A stretch of DNA of 64,000 nucleotides from Bradyrhizobium sp. CSA112 (GTDB taxonomy: Bacteria > Pseudomonadota > Alphaproteobacteria > Rhizobiales > Xanthobacteraceae): assembly GCF_029051645.1 (NCBI RefSeq), contig NZ_JAACFS010000036.1, positions 1 through 64,000 of the forward strand, in the 5' to 3' direction. The translations under genes and the position numbers were made by a program. A model generated the notes under the pieces. It had not been told where the DNA came from. It did not search any database and saw nothing but the letters and a program-made list of their open reading frames with translations. Shown piece after piece: positions 25,991-34,288 of the stretch. The stretch's first letter is position 1; every line of letters starts with the position of its first letter.

Positions 25991-26815
25991 TCAGAACTTG
26001 TAGCCGAGGCCGGCGCGCACCGTGTTGATGCTGGTGTCAACCGAAGAGGCAAAGCGCACGTATTCCCATTCCGCGCGCAGGAACAGGCCCGATATCAGCA
26101 TCACTTCGGTACCGATGCCGAACGAATAGCCGTAGATCAAATGGCTATACTGGGCGTCGGTTGCGCTGACATCGAATGGTATGTTCTGGAATACCGGCGC
26201 GGCGGCCGGATTGACCTGAGTTCCGAAAACACGGGCGGTGCGAATGATATCGGCCTGCCCGAGCGCGATGCCGGCAAACATATAAGGGAGGAACGAGCCA
26301 TACGCATAGCCGCCGCGGACGCGAAGCGTTCCCATGTCGGAAATATTCATTCGCGCAGTCCCTTGATAGGTGACGCTATCTGTGTACCCGGAGGGAAGCG
26401 TGAAGATCCGCGACATGCTGCCGGTCTGCGAGCCGCCGAACTTGCCGTGCGTGTAATTCAGTTCAACGCCTACGACAACGTCGGTCCACTGGAAATTGTA
26501 GCCGACGAATCCGCCGAACCCCTCTCCGTGGGCCGAAACTTTTCCCATGATCGGCCACTCGGATATTCGCTGGACTTGCTCCATCTCCGTGCCGTCCAAC
26601 AGGCGCGCCGCGATGGTCCTCGTCGAACTCGCAAAATTCATGTTGGAAGTGCCATAGGCGGCATGTCCACCGATGTAGCCGCCTTGCCAGTTCACTGTGC
26701 TGGTGCTCAGCCCGTCGGAGAAGCTGCCGCGGAGAAACGGCAGGTCCGGCATATCAGCCGCTTGGGCGACATTCGCCGCTCCGCACATCACAGCCACCAG
26801 CAACAATCGACGCAT
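25991..26815 (-). CDS. Outer-membrane beta-barrel protein (Omp25/RopB-like porin family)
   Basis: A 274-aa protein with a signal peptide (1-19, ending AQAADMPDLP) and an 8-strand-barrel pattern of alternating aromatics: WQGGYIGGHAAYG near residue 45, GFVGYNFQWTDVVVGVELNY near 95, RGGYAYGSFLPYMFAGIALG near 170, and a terminal NTVRAGLGYKF ending in Phe, the BAM recognition signal. This is the common rhizobial outer-membrane family. GGAGCGTTGCG precedes the ATG. The neighbouring gene encodes a second barrel, separated by a terminator, so the two are transcribed separately. Confidence 0.87.
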   Translation of the reverse strand: MRRLLLVAVMCGAANVAQAADMPDLPFLRGSFSDGLSTSTVNWQGGYIGGHAAYGTSNMNFASSTRTIAARLLDGTEMEQVQRISEWPIMGKVSAHGEGFGGFVGYNFQWTDVVVGVELNYTHGKFGGSQTGSMSRIFTLPSGYTDSVTYQGTARMNISDMGTLRVRGGYAYGSFLPYMFAGIALGQADIIRTARVFGTQVNPAAAPVFQNIPFDVSATDAQYSHLIYGYSFGIGTEVMLISGLFLRAEWEYVRFASSVDTSINTVRAGLGYKF

Positions 26816-26971
26816 CGCAACGCTCCATCGGACACTCTGAACTTGCGTTGATCATCGCCTGTTAACCTTAACCAATCGTTGTCGCGTGCACCGATTAGGC
26901 ACGATCTTGTCGGAAAATCGCTGAACATTTTCGTGCGATCACAGCCTTGCGTCGCGATGCGCAAAAAGCAA

Positions 26972-26997
26972 ACGGCGCGGGAGATGCCCCGCGCCGT
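26972..26997 (-). terminator. Rho-independent terminator of the 27028-27870 gene
   Basis: The 10-base stem ACGGCGCGGG / CCCGCGCCGT has a 6-base loop and is followed, reading the minus strand, by TTGCTTTTTGCG. It ends 31 bp after the stop codon of the outer-membrane protein gene at 27028. Classic intrinsic-terminator form. Confidence 0.8.
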
Positions 26998-27027
26998 CTC
27001 GCAACCGTTAACGAATGGAAGCCGCGA

Positions 27028-27870
27028 TTAACCTTTGCGGATCAGCGGCGGCGGTGCGTAGACCTGCGGGCTGGTCAGATCCCAGCGCACGCCGAGCTTC
27101 AGGTCATGAGAGGTAATGTCCTTGAACTTGAAAACATTGTTGGTGGTCGCCCCGGTGAAGTCCGAGAGGACGCCGGTCTGTCCTTCGCCCAAATTGACAT
27201 AGCTGTAGGCAAGTTCGAGCACGAGATTCGGATTGACCTGATAAGCAAGACCAGCGTGGGCTGCCCACGCGAAATTCCACTTCGAGCCGGCCGGCGCGCT
27301 CGCAAAACTCGTCGTTGTGAATGGCAGGTCGTTCGTTCCCGTATCCGTAAAATTCGAGATCGTCACGCGCGCGCCTCCAACGCCGGCGCCGATGAACGGG
27401 GTGATACACCACCAGGTGCCGAGATCAACATAGGCATTGGCCATCACCAGCCACTCGGACTTGCTGCCACCGTAGTTGTCGATCCCATTATAAGGGACGC
27501 CCGCGGCAGTTCCGGTGAAACGGTCGGTCGCCTTAAAATTGGCGTTGCCACGATACTGCCCGGTCAGGTCAGCCCGAAACCAGTTGTTGACCCGGTACCC
27601 GACACCGAGACCAAAGATGCCAGCAGCGTCAAATGCGGACTGCTGTTCGAACGAGGTGAGCTGCGAGTAGGCGGATTCACGGCCATAGTGAACGTCCTTC
27701 ACTCTCTGATTGCTGAAGCCGATGTCGCCGCGCAGATACCAGCCGCCGAAATCCTCGACCACGACCGGTGCATATGCTGGAGGAGGCGCAATCGCCATGT
27801 CGGCAGCAAGCGCCGCCTGGGACAACAAAGTGGCCGCACCGGCGGCAATGAAAGACTTAACGCTACGCAT
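27028..27870 (-). CDS. Outer-membrane beta-barrel protein
   Basis: A 280-aa protein with a signal peptide (1-22, ending QAALAADMAIAPPPAYAP), then a barrel: WYLRGDIGFSNQRV, GLGVGYRVNNWFRADLTGQY, WLVMANAYVDLGTWWCITPF, and a late AYSYVNLGEGQTG with LKLGVRWDL. The mature N-terminus (Pro-rich, then a GGWYLRGDIG strand) is typical of the Bradyrhizobium outer-membrane protein family related to Omp31/RopB. AAGGACGAAGCCA precedes the ATG. It has its own terminator and a CtrA-like motif upstream. It does not end in a canonical C-terminal Phe, unlike its neighbour. Confidence 0.87.
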   Translation of the reverse strand: MRSVKSFIAAGAATLLSQAALAADMAIAPPPAYAPVVVEDFGGWYLRGDIGFSNQRVKDVHYGRESAYSQLTSFEQQSAFDAAGIFGLGVGYRVNNWFRADLTGQYRGNANFKATDRFTGTAAGVPYNGIDNYGGSKSEWLVMANAYVDLGTWWCITPFIGAGVGGARVTISNFTDTGTNDLPFTTTSFASAPAGSKWNFAWAAHAGLAYQVNPNLVLELAYSYVNLGEGQTGVLSDFTGATTNNVFKFKDITSHDLKLGVRWDLTSPQVYAPPPLIRKG

Positions 27871-27951
27871 TGGCTTCGTCCTTTGTCCGGTGAGGCTGAA
27901 TACAAAGGCCCCACTTCAAAAACTCACGGGGCGGACGATGGCATTAAATGC

Positions 27952-27967
27952 TTAAGCGGCGCTTAAC
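27952..27967. promoter_or_regulatory. CtrA-like binding site (TTAA-N7-TTAAC)
   Basis: TTAA-GCGGCGC-TTAAC matches the alphaproteobacterial CtrA consensus exactly in spacing and bases. It is centred about 90 bp upstream of the outer-membrane protein start at 27870. A neighbouring TTAACCCTAATTATTAAGGTT adds partial symmetry. Cell-cycle control of this gene is inference; TTAA motifs are rare in this GC-rich window, which makes chance less likely. Confidence 0.4.
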
Positions 27968-28165
27968 CCTAATTATTAAGGTTGACAATCTCTGACTTTT
28001 TCCTCGCGCGGTTTTGCGGACGCGAGTGCATTTTGCAAACACGAGAAACGGCGAAACCGCCACACGTCCTAACGATGTATTGAGAGAAATCCGCTCGCCA
28101 CCGCGCCATTAAGATTTTGTTGACGTGGTCGACGCATCCCTACCCCACAGAAACTCGGCGCGCGC

Positions 28166-29461
28166 TCAGCGCGCGTGCATTGGCATCTTCGGCAGGAACA
28201 CCGCGAGCAGACCGAGCGCAGGTAAAAACGCGCAGAGGTGATAGACGAAGCCAATGCCAGCGTGATCGGCGAGCTTGCCGAGCACCGCGGCGCCAAGTCC
28301 GCCGATGCCGAATGCGACGCCGAAGAACACGCCTGAGATCATTCCGAAGCGGTGCGGCATCAGCTCTTGTGCGAATACGATGATCGACGACGTCGCCGAG
28401 GAAATGATCAGTCCGATGAATATTGTCAGCACGGCACTTCCGATCAGGCCGGCATAGGGCAGCGCCAGTGTAAACGGCAACGCGCCCAGGATCGAGAACC
28501 AGATGACGTATTTGCGTCCGAAGCGATCGCCGAGCGGGCCGCCGAAGAAAGCGCCCGCCGCATTGGCGGCGAGAAACAGGAAGAGGTAGAGCTGAGCCGC
28601 CTGTGTCGACACCTGAAACTTGTCGATCAGATAGAAGATGTAATAGCTCGACAAGCTCGACACGTAGAGCTGTTTTGAAAACAGCAGCGCGACCAGCACC
28701 ACGAGCGCTATTCTGACGCGCCGGGAATCCGGCAGGTCCCGATGACGCTCCACCGCAGCCGATTTCTTCGTCGTGATCTGCGGCTTGTACCAGACGCCGA
28801 TCCGCCACAGGATCACCATCGCCAGAAACGCGATCGATGAAAACCAGGCGATCGAGGGTTGGCCGAACGGCACCACGATCAGGGCCGCCAGCACCGGCCC
28901 CATCGACGTGCCGAAACTGCCGCCGAGCTGAAACACCGATTGCGCGAAACCGTAGCGGCCGCCCGAGGCAAGGCGCGCGATCCGTGCCGACTCCGGATGG
29001 AACACCGCCGAGCCAAGCCCGACCAGCGCCGCGGCGATCAAGATGATCGGGTAGAGATGCGCAACGCTCAGGAGCAGCAAACCGAAGAAGGTGAATCCCA
29101 TGCCGATCGCAAGCGAAAACGGTTGTGCCTTCTTGTCGGTGAAATGCCCGACCAATGGCTGCAGCAGTGACGCGGTGAACTGGAACGCCAGCGTGATCAT
29201 GCCGATCTGCGCATAGTCGAGCGCGTAAGCATCCTTCAAGATCGGATAGACCGACGCGATCAGCGACTGCATGGTGTCGTTGAGGAAATGCGAGAAGCTG
29301 ATGCCGGCCAGCACGACATAGGCCGGCCCTGCTACGGCCGCCCTGGCGGCGAGGCCCGGCGCCGCATCCTGCACGACGACCGGCGCGGTCGACGTTTCCT
29401 CTGAGACGATGACGGGCTTGTTCAAGGGCGCAGTTTCCGAAAAAGAATCGCGGACAGGCAA
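28166..29461 (-). CDS. MFS transporter, fosmidomycin-resistance (Fsr) type
   Basis: A 431-aa twelve-helix inner-membrane exporter of the major facilitator superfamily. The Fsr-family opening AGISFSHFLNDTMQSLIASVYP (about residues 53-74) is distinctive, as are QIGMITLAFQFTASLLQPLVGHFTDKK (motif A region) and LGSAVFHPESARIA. Helix 7 starts near residue 250. The N-terminus carries about 45 polar, Thr/Ser/Val-rich residues before the first helix; the start at 29461 is a TTG with a poor ribosome site, so the true start may lie further in. Likely exports a small toxic compound. Single gene. Confidence 0.88.
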   Translation of the reverse strand: MPVRDSFSETAPLNKPVIVSEETSTAPVVVQDAAPGLAARAAVAGPAYVVLAGISFSHFLNDTMQSLIASVYPILKDAYALDYAQIGMITLAFQFTASLLQPLVGHFTDKKAQPFSLAIGMGFTFFGLLLLSVAHLYPIILIAAALVGLGSAVFHPESARIARLASGGRYGFAQSVFQLGGSFGTSMGPVLAALIVVPFGQPSIAWFSSIAFLAMVILWRIGVWYKPQITTKKSAAVERHRDLPDSRRVRIALVVLVALLFSKQLYVSSLSSYYIFYLIDKFQVSTQAAQLYLFLFLAANAAGAFFGGPLGDRFGRKYVIWFSILGALPFTLALPYAGLIGSAVLTIFIGLIISSATSSIIVFAQELMPHRFGMISGVFFGVAFGIGGLGAAVLGKLADHAGIGFVYHLCAFLPALGLLAVFLPKMPMHAR

Positions 29462-29575
29462 TGTCTCGCGTTCTACGACCGGGCCATCGTCGCGACCAGC
29501 ATCAATAGCTTATGGCTGCGATGCGTTACCACGCACCGCCGATCAACGCTTCCGCACTGTCTGGATAAAGCTAGC

Positions 29576-30922
29576 TTATGCCGCCGCAGCGTGGCCGAGC
29601 GCGTTGACGATCTGATCGACGACGTCCTCGACCAGGACGCGGTCGTCGCCCTCACCCATCACGCGGATCACAGGCTCGGTGCCGGACGAACGGACCAGCA
29701 GCCGGCCGTGGCCGTTGAGGCGGCTCTCGCCGTCCAGGATCGCCGATTTCACCTCGGCATGGTCGAGCGGCTTGCCTGAGCGGTAGCGCACGTTCTTCAG
29801 AATCTGCGGCAGCGGATCGAAACGGTGACAGACCTCCGACACCGGACGGCGAAGCTTTTGCACCACCGCCAGCACCTGCAACGCGGCAACGAAGCCGTCG
29901 CCTGTCGTGGCGTAGTCGGAGAGGATGATATGGCCCGAGGGCTCGCCGCCGAGATTGTAGCCCTGCGTCAGCATCTGCTCGAGCACGTAGCGGTCGCCGA
30001 CCGGCGTGCGCACCATGCCGAGACCCTGTCCTTCGAGGAAGCGCTCGAGCCCGAGGTTCGACATTACGGTGGCGACTATGCCGGGCTTGGCGAGACGGCC
30101 GTCTTCCTTCCAGCTTTGCGCGATCACAGCGAGCAACTGGTCGCCGTCGACCACATGGCCGCGCTCATCGACCAGAATGACGCGATCGGCGTCGCCGTCG
30201 AGCGCGATGCCGATATCGGCGCGCATTTCGCGCACCTTCTTGGCGAGCGCTTCCGGCGAGGTCGAGCCGCATTCCTTGTTGATGTTGAATCCATCAGGTT
30301 CGACGCCGATCGCAATGACGTCGGCGCCCAGTTCCCACAGCGCTTCCGGCACAACCTTGTAGGCCGCGCCGTGCGCGCAATCGATCACGACACGCAGGCC
30401 GTCAAGCGAGAGCTCGCGCGGCAGCGTGCGCTTGGCGAATTCGATGTAGCGGTCATGGACGCCGTCGATACGGCGGGCGCGCCCGAGGCTGGCGCTCTGC
30501 GCAAGGCGGCGGTCGATCGGCTCGTCGAGCAGTTGCTCGATCTGTTTCTCGACGTCGTCGGAAAGCTTGAAGCCTTGCGGGCCGAACAGCTTGATGCCGT
30601 TGTCCTCGAACAGATTGTGCGAGGCGGAGATCATCACGCCGAGGTCGGCGCGCATCGACTTCGTTAGCATCGCAACCGCCGGCGTCGGCATCGGGCCGAG
30701 CAGCAGCACGTCCATGCCGACGGAAGTAAAGCCGGCCACCATGGCGTATTCGATCATGTAGCCGGAGAGGCGGGTGTCCTTGCCGATAACGACGCGGTGA
30801 CGGTGGTCGCCGCGATGAAACACCAGCCCGGCCGCCTGTCCCACCTTGAGCGCGAGCTCAGGCGTAATCAAGCCATTGGCGCGGCCCCGAATTCCGTCGG
30901 TACCGAAATATTTGCGACTCAT
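29576..30922 (-). CDS. glmM: Phosphoglucosamine mutase
   Basis: A 448-aa cytoplasmic enzyme that interconverts glucosamine-6-phosphate and glucosamine-1-phosphate on the way to UDP-GlcNAc for peptidoglycan and lipopolysaccharide. Diagnostic features are the N-terminal FGTDGIRGRAN, the phosphoserine loop GVMISASHNLFEDNG with Ser101, the Mg site DGDADR, sugar-binding GGEPSGHII, and the C-terminal phosphate loop VRSSGTEPVIRVM. Length is normal. GGGGGTCAC precedes the ATG. Confidence 0.96.
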   Translation of the reverse strand: MSRKYFGTDGIRGRANGLITPELALKVGQAAGLVFHRGDHRHRVVIGKDTRLSGYMIEYAMVAGFTSVGMDVLLLGPMPTPAVAMLTKSMRADLGVMISASHNLFEDNGIKLFGPQGFKLSDDVEKQIEQLLDEPIDRRLAQSASLGRARRIDGVHDRYIEFAKRTLPRELSLDGLRVVIDCAHGAAYKVVPEALWELGADVIAIGVEPDGFNINKECGSTSPEALAKKVREMRADIGIALDGDADRVILVDERGHVVDGDQLLAVIAQSWKEDGRLAKPGIVATVMSNLGLERFLEGQGLGMVRTPVGDRYVLEQMLTQGYNLGGEPSGHIILSDYATTGDGFVAALQVLAVVQKLRRPVSEVCHRFDPLPQILKNVRYRSGKPLDHAEVKSAILDGESRLNGHGRLLVRSSGTEPVIRVMGEGDDRVLVEDVVDQIVNALGHAAAA

Positions 30923-31110
30923 GTGACCCCCAGCCGTTCCAGGTCTTCTTCAGGCCACCAAGGCCACGACTCCCCGAACGCCACCATCGTATCGTGCAGC
31001 GGTTATAATCCCTCGGCCGCTAAAATGGCTTCAAAAAATATGATGAATCATTACGGCCAAAAGCGACCGCGATCGGCATGTAACTGTTTGTTATAAATGG
31101 CATTTTCCAA

Positions 31111-31131
31111 GGAAAAGAGGGCGCGCGCCCT
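31111..31131 (-). terminator. Likely terminator of the small gene at 31138
   Basis: AGGGCGCGCGCCCT (31118-31131) is self-complementary and, on the minus strand, is followed by CTTTTCC. It starts 7 bp beyond the stop codon of the 59-aa protein. The short loop and U-poor tract make it a modest candidate. Confidence 0.45.
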
Positions 31132-31137
31132 AAGTGC

Positions 31138-31317
31138 CTAGTTCCCGCGCTTGACGTGGCGGTCCCCCTTCGAGGGCGGCGGCTGGATGACATTGACGGG
31201 GTCGGACGCCGGAAAGGTCTCTTCCAGCCCCTCCTCGAGGGCGTCGTCGAGCCGGCGCTTTTCCTCTGAAACGGCCGAGCCGGCATCGTCAGGGGCAGCT
31301 CTGCGCGGTCCCGTCAT
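31138..31317 (-). CDS. Small conserved protein with LEEGLEETFPASDPVNV motif (59 aa)
   Basis: A 59-aa acidic cytoplasmic protein. Residues 23-43 hold a helix followed by ETFPASDPVNVIQPP. This motif recurs in many small proteobacterial proteins of unknown function, which argues that the gene is real. CAGGGAGGACATCCC places GGAGG eight bases before the ATG at 31317; the longer frame to 31374 is not needed. It is divergent from the lactate dehydrogenase gene. No function is known to me. Confidence 0.7.
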   Translation of the reverse strand: MTGPRRAAPDDAGSAVSEEKRRLDDALEEGLEETFPASDPVNVIQPPPSKGDRHVKRGN

Positions 31318-31426
31318 GGGATGTCCTCCCTGTCGGAATGGCGCCCAAGAGATGCGATTTGGCCGGCCATCCAACCATGCTAGATGACGACATCGCCAGG
31401 AAATTCAAGAAGGGGCCGGGACCTCC

Positions 31427-32563
31427 ATGAAGCATATCACCTGCATCGAAGATTTGCGCCAGTTGCACAAGCGGCGCGTTCCCAAGGCCTTCTTCGACTA
31501 TGCCGACCGCGGCTCCTACACCGAGGACACGCTGCGCGCCAATTCAGAGGATCTTCAGCAGATCAAGTTCCGCCAGCGCATCCTGGTCGACGTTTCCAAG
31601 CGCAATCTCTCCACCACGATCCTCGGCGAGCCGGCCGCGATGCCGCTGATCCTGGCGCCGGTCGGCCTGCTCGGCATGCAGCATGGCGACGGCGAGATCC
31701 ACGCCTGCCGCGCGGCCCAGGCGGCCGGCATTCCCTTCACACAAAGCACGATGTCGATCTGCTCGATAGAGGATATCGCAGCTAGCGTCGACAAGCCGTT
31801 CTGGTTCCAGCTCTACGTGATGAAGGACCGCGGCTTCATCAAGGCGCTGATCGAGCGCGCGATCGCGGCAAAATGCTCGGCGCTGGTGCTGACCGTCGAC
31901 CTGCAGGTGATCGGGCAGCGCCACCAGGACATCAAGAACGGCATGACGGTGCCGCCGGAATGGTCGCTGGCGAAGCTGATCGACTTTGCCAGCAAGCCGT
32001 CATGGGTCGCCGGCGTGCTACGCGGCAAGCGCCGCAGCTTCGGCAACATCGTCGGCCACGTCAAAGGCACCGAGGACCTCACCAAACTGTCGGAATGGAC
32101 CGCCTCGCAGTTCGACACCTCGCTGAACTGGAAGGACATCGACTGGATCCGCAGCATCTGGCCGGGCAAATTGATCCTGAAAGGCATTCTCGATGTCGAG
32201 GATGCCGAGCTCGCTGCCAAGACCGGCGCCCAGGCGATCGTGGTCTCCAACCATGGCGGCCGCCAGCTCGACGGCGCGCCGTCCTCGATCGAGGTGCTGC
32301 CGGAGATCGTCGATTCCGTCGGCTCGCAGGTGGAGATCATGTTCGACGGCGGCATCCGCACCGGCATGGACGTGGTGCGCGCGCTCGCGCTCGGCGCCAA
32401 ATCCTGCATGATCGGCCGCGCCTATACCTATGGCCTGGGCGCCGGCGGAGAGGCCGGCGTCGCCAAGGCGCTCGACATCCTCGCCAAGGAAATGCTGACC
32501 ACCATGGGATTGTGCGGCGTGAACACGATTGCCGAGATCGACGACAACGTGTTGGCGGTTTAA
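31427..32563 (+). CDS. lldD: FMN-dependent L-lactate dehydrogenase / alpha-hydroxy acid oxidase
   Basis: A 378-aa flavoenzyme of the LldD family that oxidises L-lactate to pyruvate, feeding electrons to the quinone pool at the inner membrane. Landmarks: FDYADRGSYTEDTLRANSED at the N-terminus, LAPVGLLGMQHGDGE (FMN phosphate side), KLILKGIL (Lys near the flavin N1), SNHGGRQLDG with the catalytic His at about 255, and FDGGIRTGMDVVRALALGAK. No lldR-type regulator or lactate permease is adjacent. A related alpha-hydroxy acid substrate is possible. Confidence 0.92.
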   Translation: MKHITCIEDLRQLHKRRVPKAFFDYADRGSYTEDTLRANSEDLQQIKFRQRILVDVSKRNLSTTILGEPAAMPLILAPVGLLGMQHGDGEIHACRAAQAAGIPFTQSTMSICSIEDIAASVDKPFWFQLYVMKDRGFIKALIERAIAAKCSALVLTVDLQVIGQRHQDIKNGMTVPPEWSLAKLIDFASKPSWVAGVLRGKRRSFGNIVGHVKGTEDLTKLSEWTASQFDTSLNWKDIDWIRSIWPGKLILKGILDVEDAELAAKTGAQAIVVSNHGGRQLDGAPSSIEVLPEIVDSVGSQVEIMFDGGIRTGMDVVRALALGAKSCMIGRAYTYGLGAGGEAGVAKALDILAKEMLTTMGLCGVNTIAEIDDNVLAV

Positions 32564-32600
32564 CCCTCGCTCTCCGTCGTCCCGGACAAGCGGGGTTCCC

Positions 32601-32747
32601 TTCTTCCTTCTCCCCTTGTGGGAGAAGGTGGCGCGGACGAAGTCCGTGCCGGATGAGGGGTTCTCTCCGCGGAGACAGACCCCTCATCCGTCTCGCTGCC
32701 GCTTCGCGTCAGCGATCCACCTTCTCCCACAAGGGGAGAAGGAAGAA
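32601..32747. repeat. Palindromic repeat, TTCTTCCTTCTCCCCTTGTG family
   Basis: TTCTTCCTTCTCCCCTTGTG continuing GGAGAAGGTGGC at the left is mirrored almost perfectly by CCACCTTCTCCCACAAGGGG continuing AGAAGGAAGAA at the right, arms of about 30 bases. It fills the gap between the lldD stop and the convergent secreted-protein gene and could terminate both transcripts. Confidence 0.8.
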
Positions 32748-32762
32748 GAGAGGCTCTTCCGA

Positions 32763-33389
32763 TCACATCGGCGGTGTAATCCCGTCGCGGCCGACATTGA
32801 CGCGAGCCGCTTCCAGCGTGCCGTCGTCCTTCTTCACTGCGCCGAAGATGATGATCTTCGCGCCGGGTTTCAGTTCGGACTTGTCACCGGCGACGAAGGT
32901 AACGACCGGCGTACCCTCCGGCACCACAACTTTCTTCTCACCGTCCTTGTATTTCACCAGAATGTTCTGGCCATCGGTGCCCTTCACCGTCTGGGCGACG
33001 GTGGCGTTGGTCATGGTCGAGTTCGGGCGCTGGTCCCAGGGCCGGAAACCTTCGGCCGCGCCGCGCTGGTTCTCGGGGAAGATATGCACCGCGACCGCCT
33101 TTTGGGTGCCGTCCGGCTCCGGCATCCCGGTAACGCCGATATAGGAGCCTTCCTTGATTTCCGACAGTTCGGTCTTGGCCACGCCGAACACCGCGACATT
33201 GTCGGTGACGCGGACTTTCATGTCGGTGCCCTCGCGCGACTTGATCGACAGCATAGGCCCGTCGACCGCTTCGATGGTGCCGCGAATGCGGACCGTCGGC
33301 GGCTGCTGCGCCGAGGCGTCCGTTGCAAACAGAGCGACAAGGCCCAGCGAGGCCGCGAGCATGCGCGGCCATGAAGACGATTTCAGCAT
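32763..33389 (-). CDS. Secreted protein of tandem paralog pair, copy A (208 aa)
   Basis: Signal peptide 1-28 (LGLVALFATDASAQ), then an OB-like beta-rich domain: VRIRGTIEAVDGPMLSIKSR, VRVTDNVAVFGVAKTELSEIKEG, SYIGVTGMPEPDGTQKAVAVHIFPE, and a second half ending TLEAARVNVGRDGITPPM. The repeated strand pattern resembles DUF5666-type periplasmic proteins, though I only infer that link. GGGAGGAACACC precedes the ATG at 33389. It is collinear with the gene at 33576 across its whole length, so one arose from the other by duplication. Function unknown; periplasmic. Confidence 0.75.
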   Translation of the reverse strand: MLKSSSWPRMLAASLGLVALFATDASAQQPPTVRIRGTIEAVDGPMLSIKSREGTDMKVRVTDNVAVFGVAKTELSEIKEGSYIGVTGMPEPDGTQKAVAVHIFPENQRGAAEGFRPWDQRPNSTMTNATVAQTVKGTDGQNILVKYKDGEKKVVVPEGTPVVTFVAGDKSELKPGAKIIIFGAVKKDDGTLEAARVNVGRDGITPPM

Positions 33390-33488
33390 GGTGTTCCTCC
33401 CGAGGTGTTTTGGCGCCCAACTCAACGCAAACACCGCACGGGAGGGGGTATTCCATAGCGATGACGCCGCGATGCCGTCCTGAGGTTT

Positions 33489-33568
33489 CGTCATTCCGGG
33501 GCGCGCCAAGCGCGAACCCGGAATCTCGAGATTCCGGGTCTGGTCCTTCGGACCATCCCGGAATGACG
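33489..33568. repeat. Interspersed palindrome, CGTCATTCCGGG family, copy 2
   Basis: Same architecture as the copy at 7109: outer CGTCATTCCGGG / CCCGGAATGACG arms and an inner CCCGGAATCTCGAG palindrome. It lies between the two tandem paralogous secreted-protein genes, immediately 3' of the upstream one (copy B). Confidence 0.8.
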
Positions 33569-33575
33569 CTTCGCG

Positions 33576-34202
33576 TCACATCGGCGGAGTCAGCCCATCC
33601 CGGCCGACGCTGACGCGATTGGTCTCGAGCGTACCGTCCGGCAATTTCTTCATGAAGGCGATCACCTTGGCGCCGAGCTTGAGGTCGGACTTGCCGGCGG
33701 GAACGTAGGTCACAACAGGCGTCTCCGGGGAGACCACGACTTTCTTCTCCCCGCCCCGGTATTTGACCATCAGGGTGTGACCGTCATTGCCGACCACGGA
33801 CTCCGCCACCGTGGCGTTGGTCATCGTGGAGTTGGGACGCAGATCATAGGGCCGCGAACCCTCGCCGGTGCCGCGCATGGCTTCCGGAAACACATGCACC
33901 TCAACAGCGTTCTGGCTGCCGTCCGGTCCCGGCACCGTGGTGGTGCCGATGAAGGAACCGACCTTGACGTCGGACAGCGAGATTTTGCTGATCCCCACCA
34001 CGTTGACATCGCCGGTCATATGCAGCTTGACGTCCTCACCGCTACGCGACTTGACGGCGAGCACGTCGCCATCGACGGCTTCGATGGTGCCGCGAACGCG
34101 CGTCGGCGTGGGCGGCTGCTGGGCAATTGCGTAGAGCGTGGAGCCGGCGACCATCGCGACGGCGGCAAGCGAGCGAACGAGCTGATAGTGACGGATGGAC
34201 AT
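33576..34202 (-). CDS. Secreted protein of tandem paralog pair, copy B (208 aa)
   Basis: Signal peptide about 1-27 (SLAAVAMVAGSTLYAIAQ), then the same domain order as copy A: RVRGTIEAVDGDVLAVKSRS, MTGDVNVVGISKISLSDVKVG, AVEVHVFPEAMRGTGEGSRP, RPNSTMTNATVAESV and a C-terminal NRVSVGRDGLTPPM. The two proteins have identical length and share PNSTMTNATVA and VKY-GEKKVVV blocks, so they are clear paralogs with diverged substrates or partners. Both are exported. Function unknown. The upstream gap (34203-34288) shows nothing special beyond an A-tract. Confidence 0.75.
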   Translation of the reverse strand: MSIRHYQLVRSLAAVAMVAGSTLYAIAQQPPTPTRVRGTIEAVDGDVLAVKSRSGEDVKLHMTGDVNVVGISKISLSDVKVGSFIGTTTVPGPDGSQNAVEVHVFPEAMRGTGEGSRPYDLRPNSTMTNATVAESVVGNDGHTLMVKYRGGEKKVVVSPETPVVTYVPAGKSDLKLGAKVIAFMKKLPDGTLETNRVSVGRDGLTPPM

Positions 34203-34288
34203 GCGGGTATCTCCAATGGCGGCTCTGACGTAGCCATTGACCCCGGCCTTTCAAAAAAATTCCGGCTCAAGTCTCCGCGATCACTCGA

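Noticed and set aside
26855..26880. TTAACCTTAACC upstream of the outer-membrane protein at 25991 as a CtrA site
   Set aside because: The spacing between TTAA blocks is 2 bases, not 7, so it does not match the consensus.
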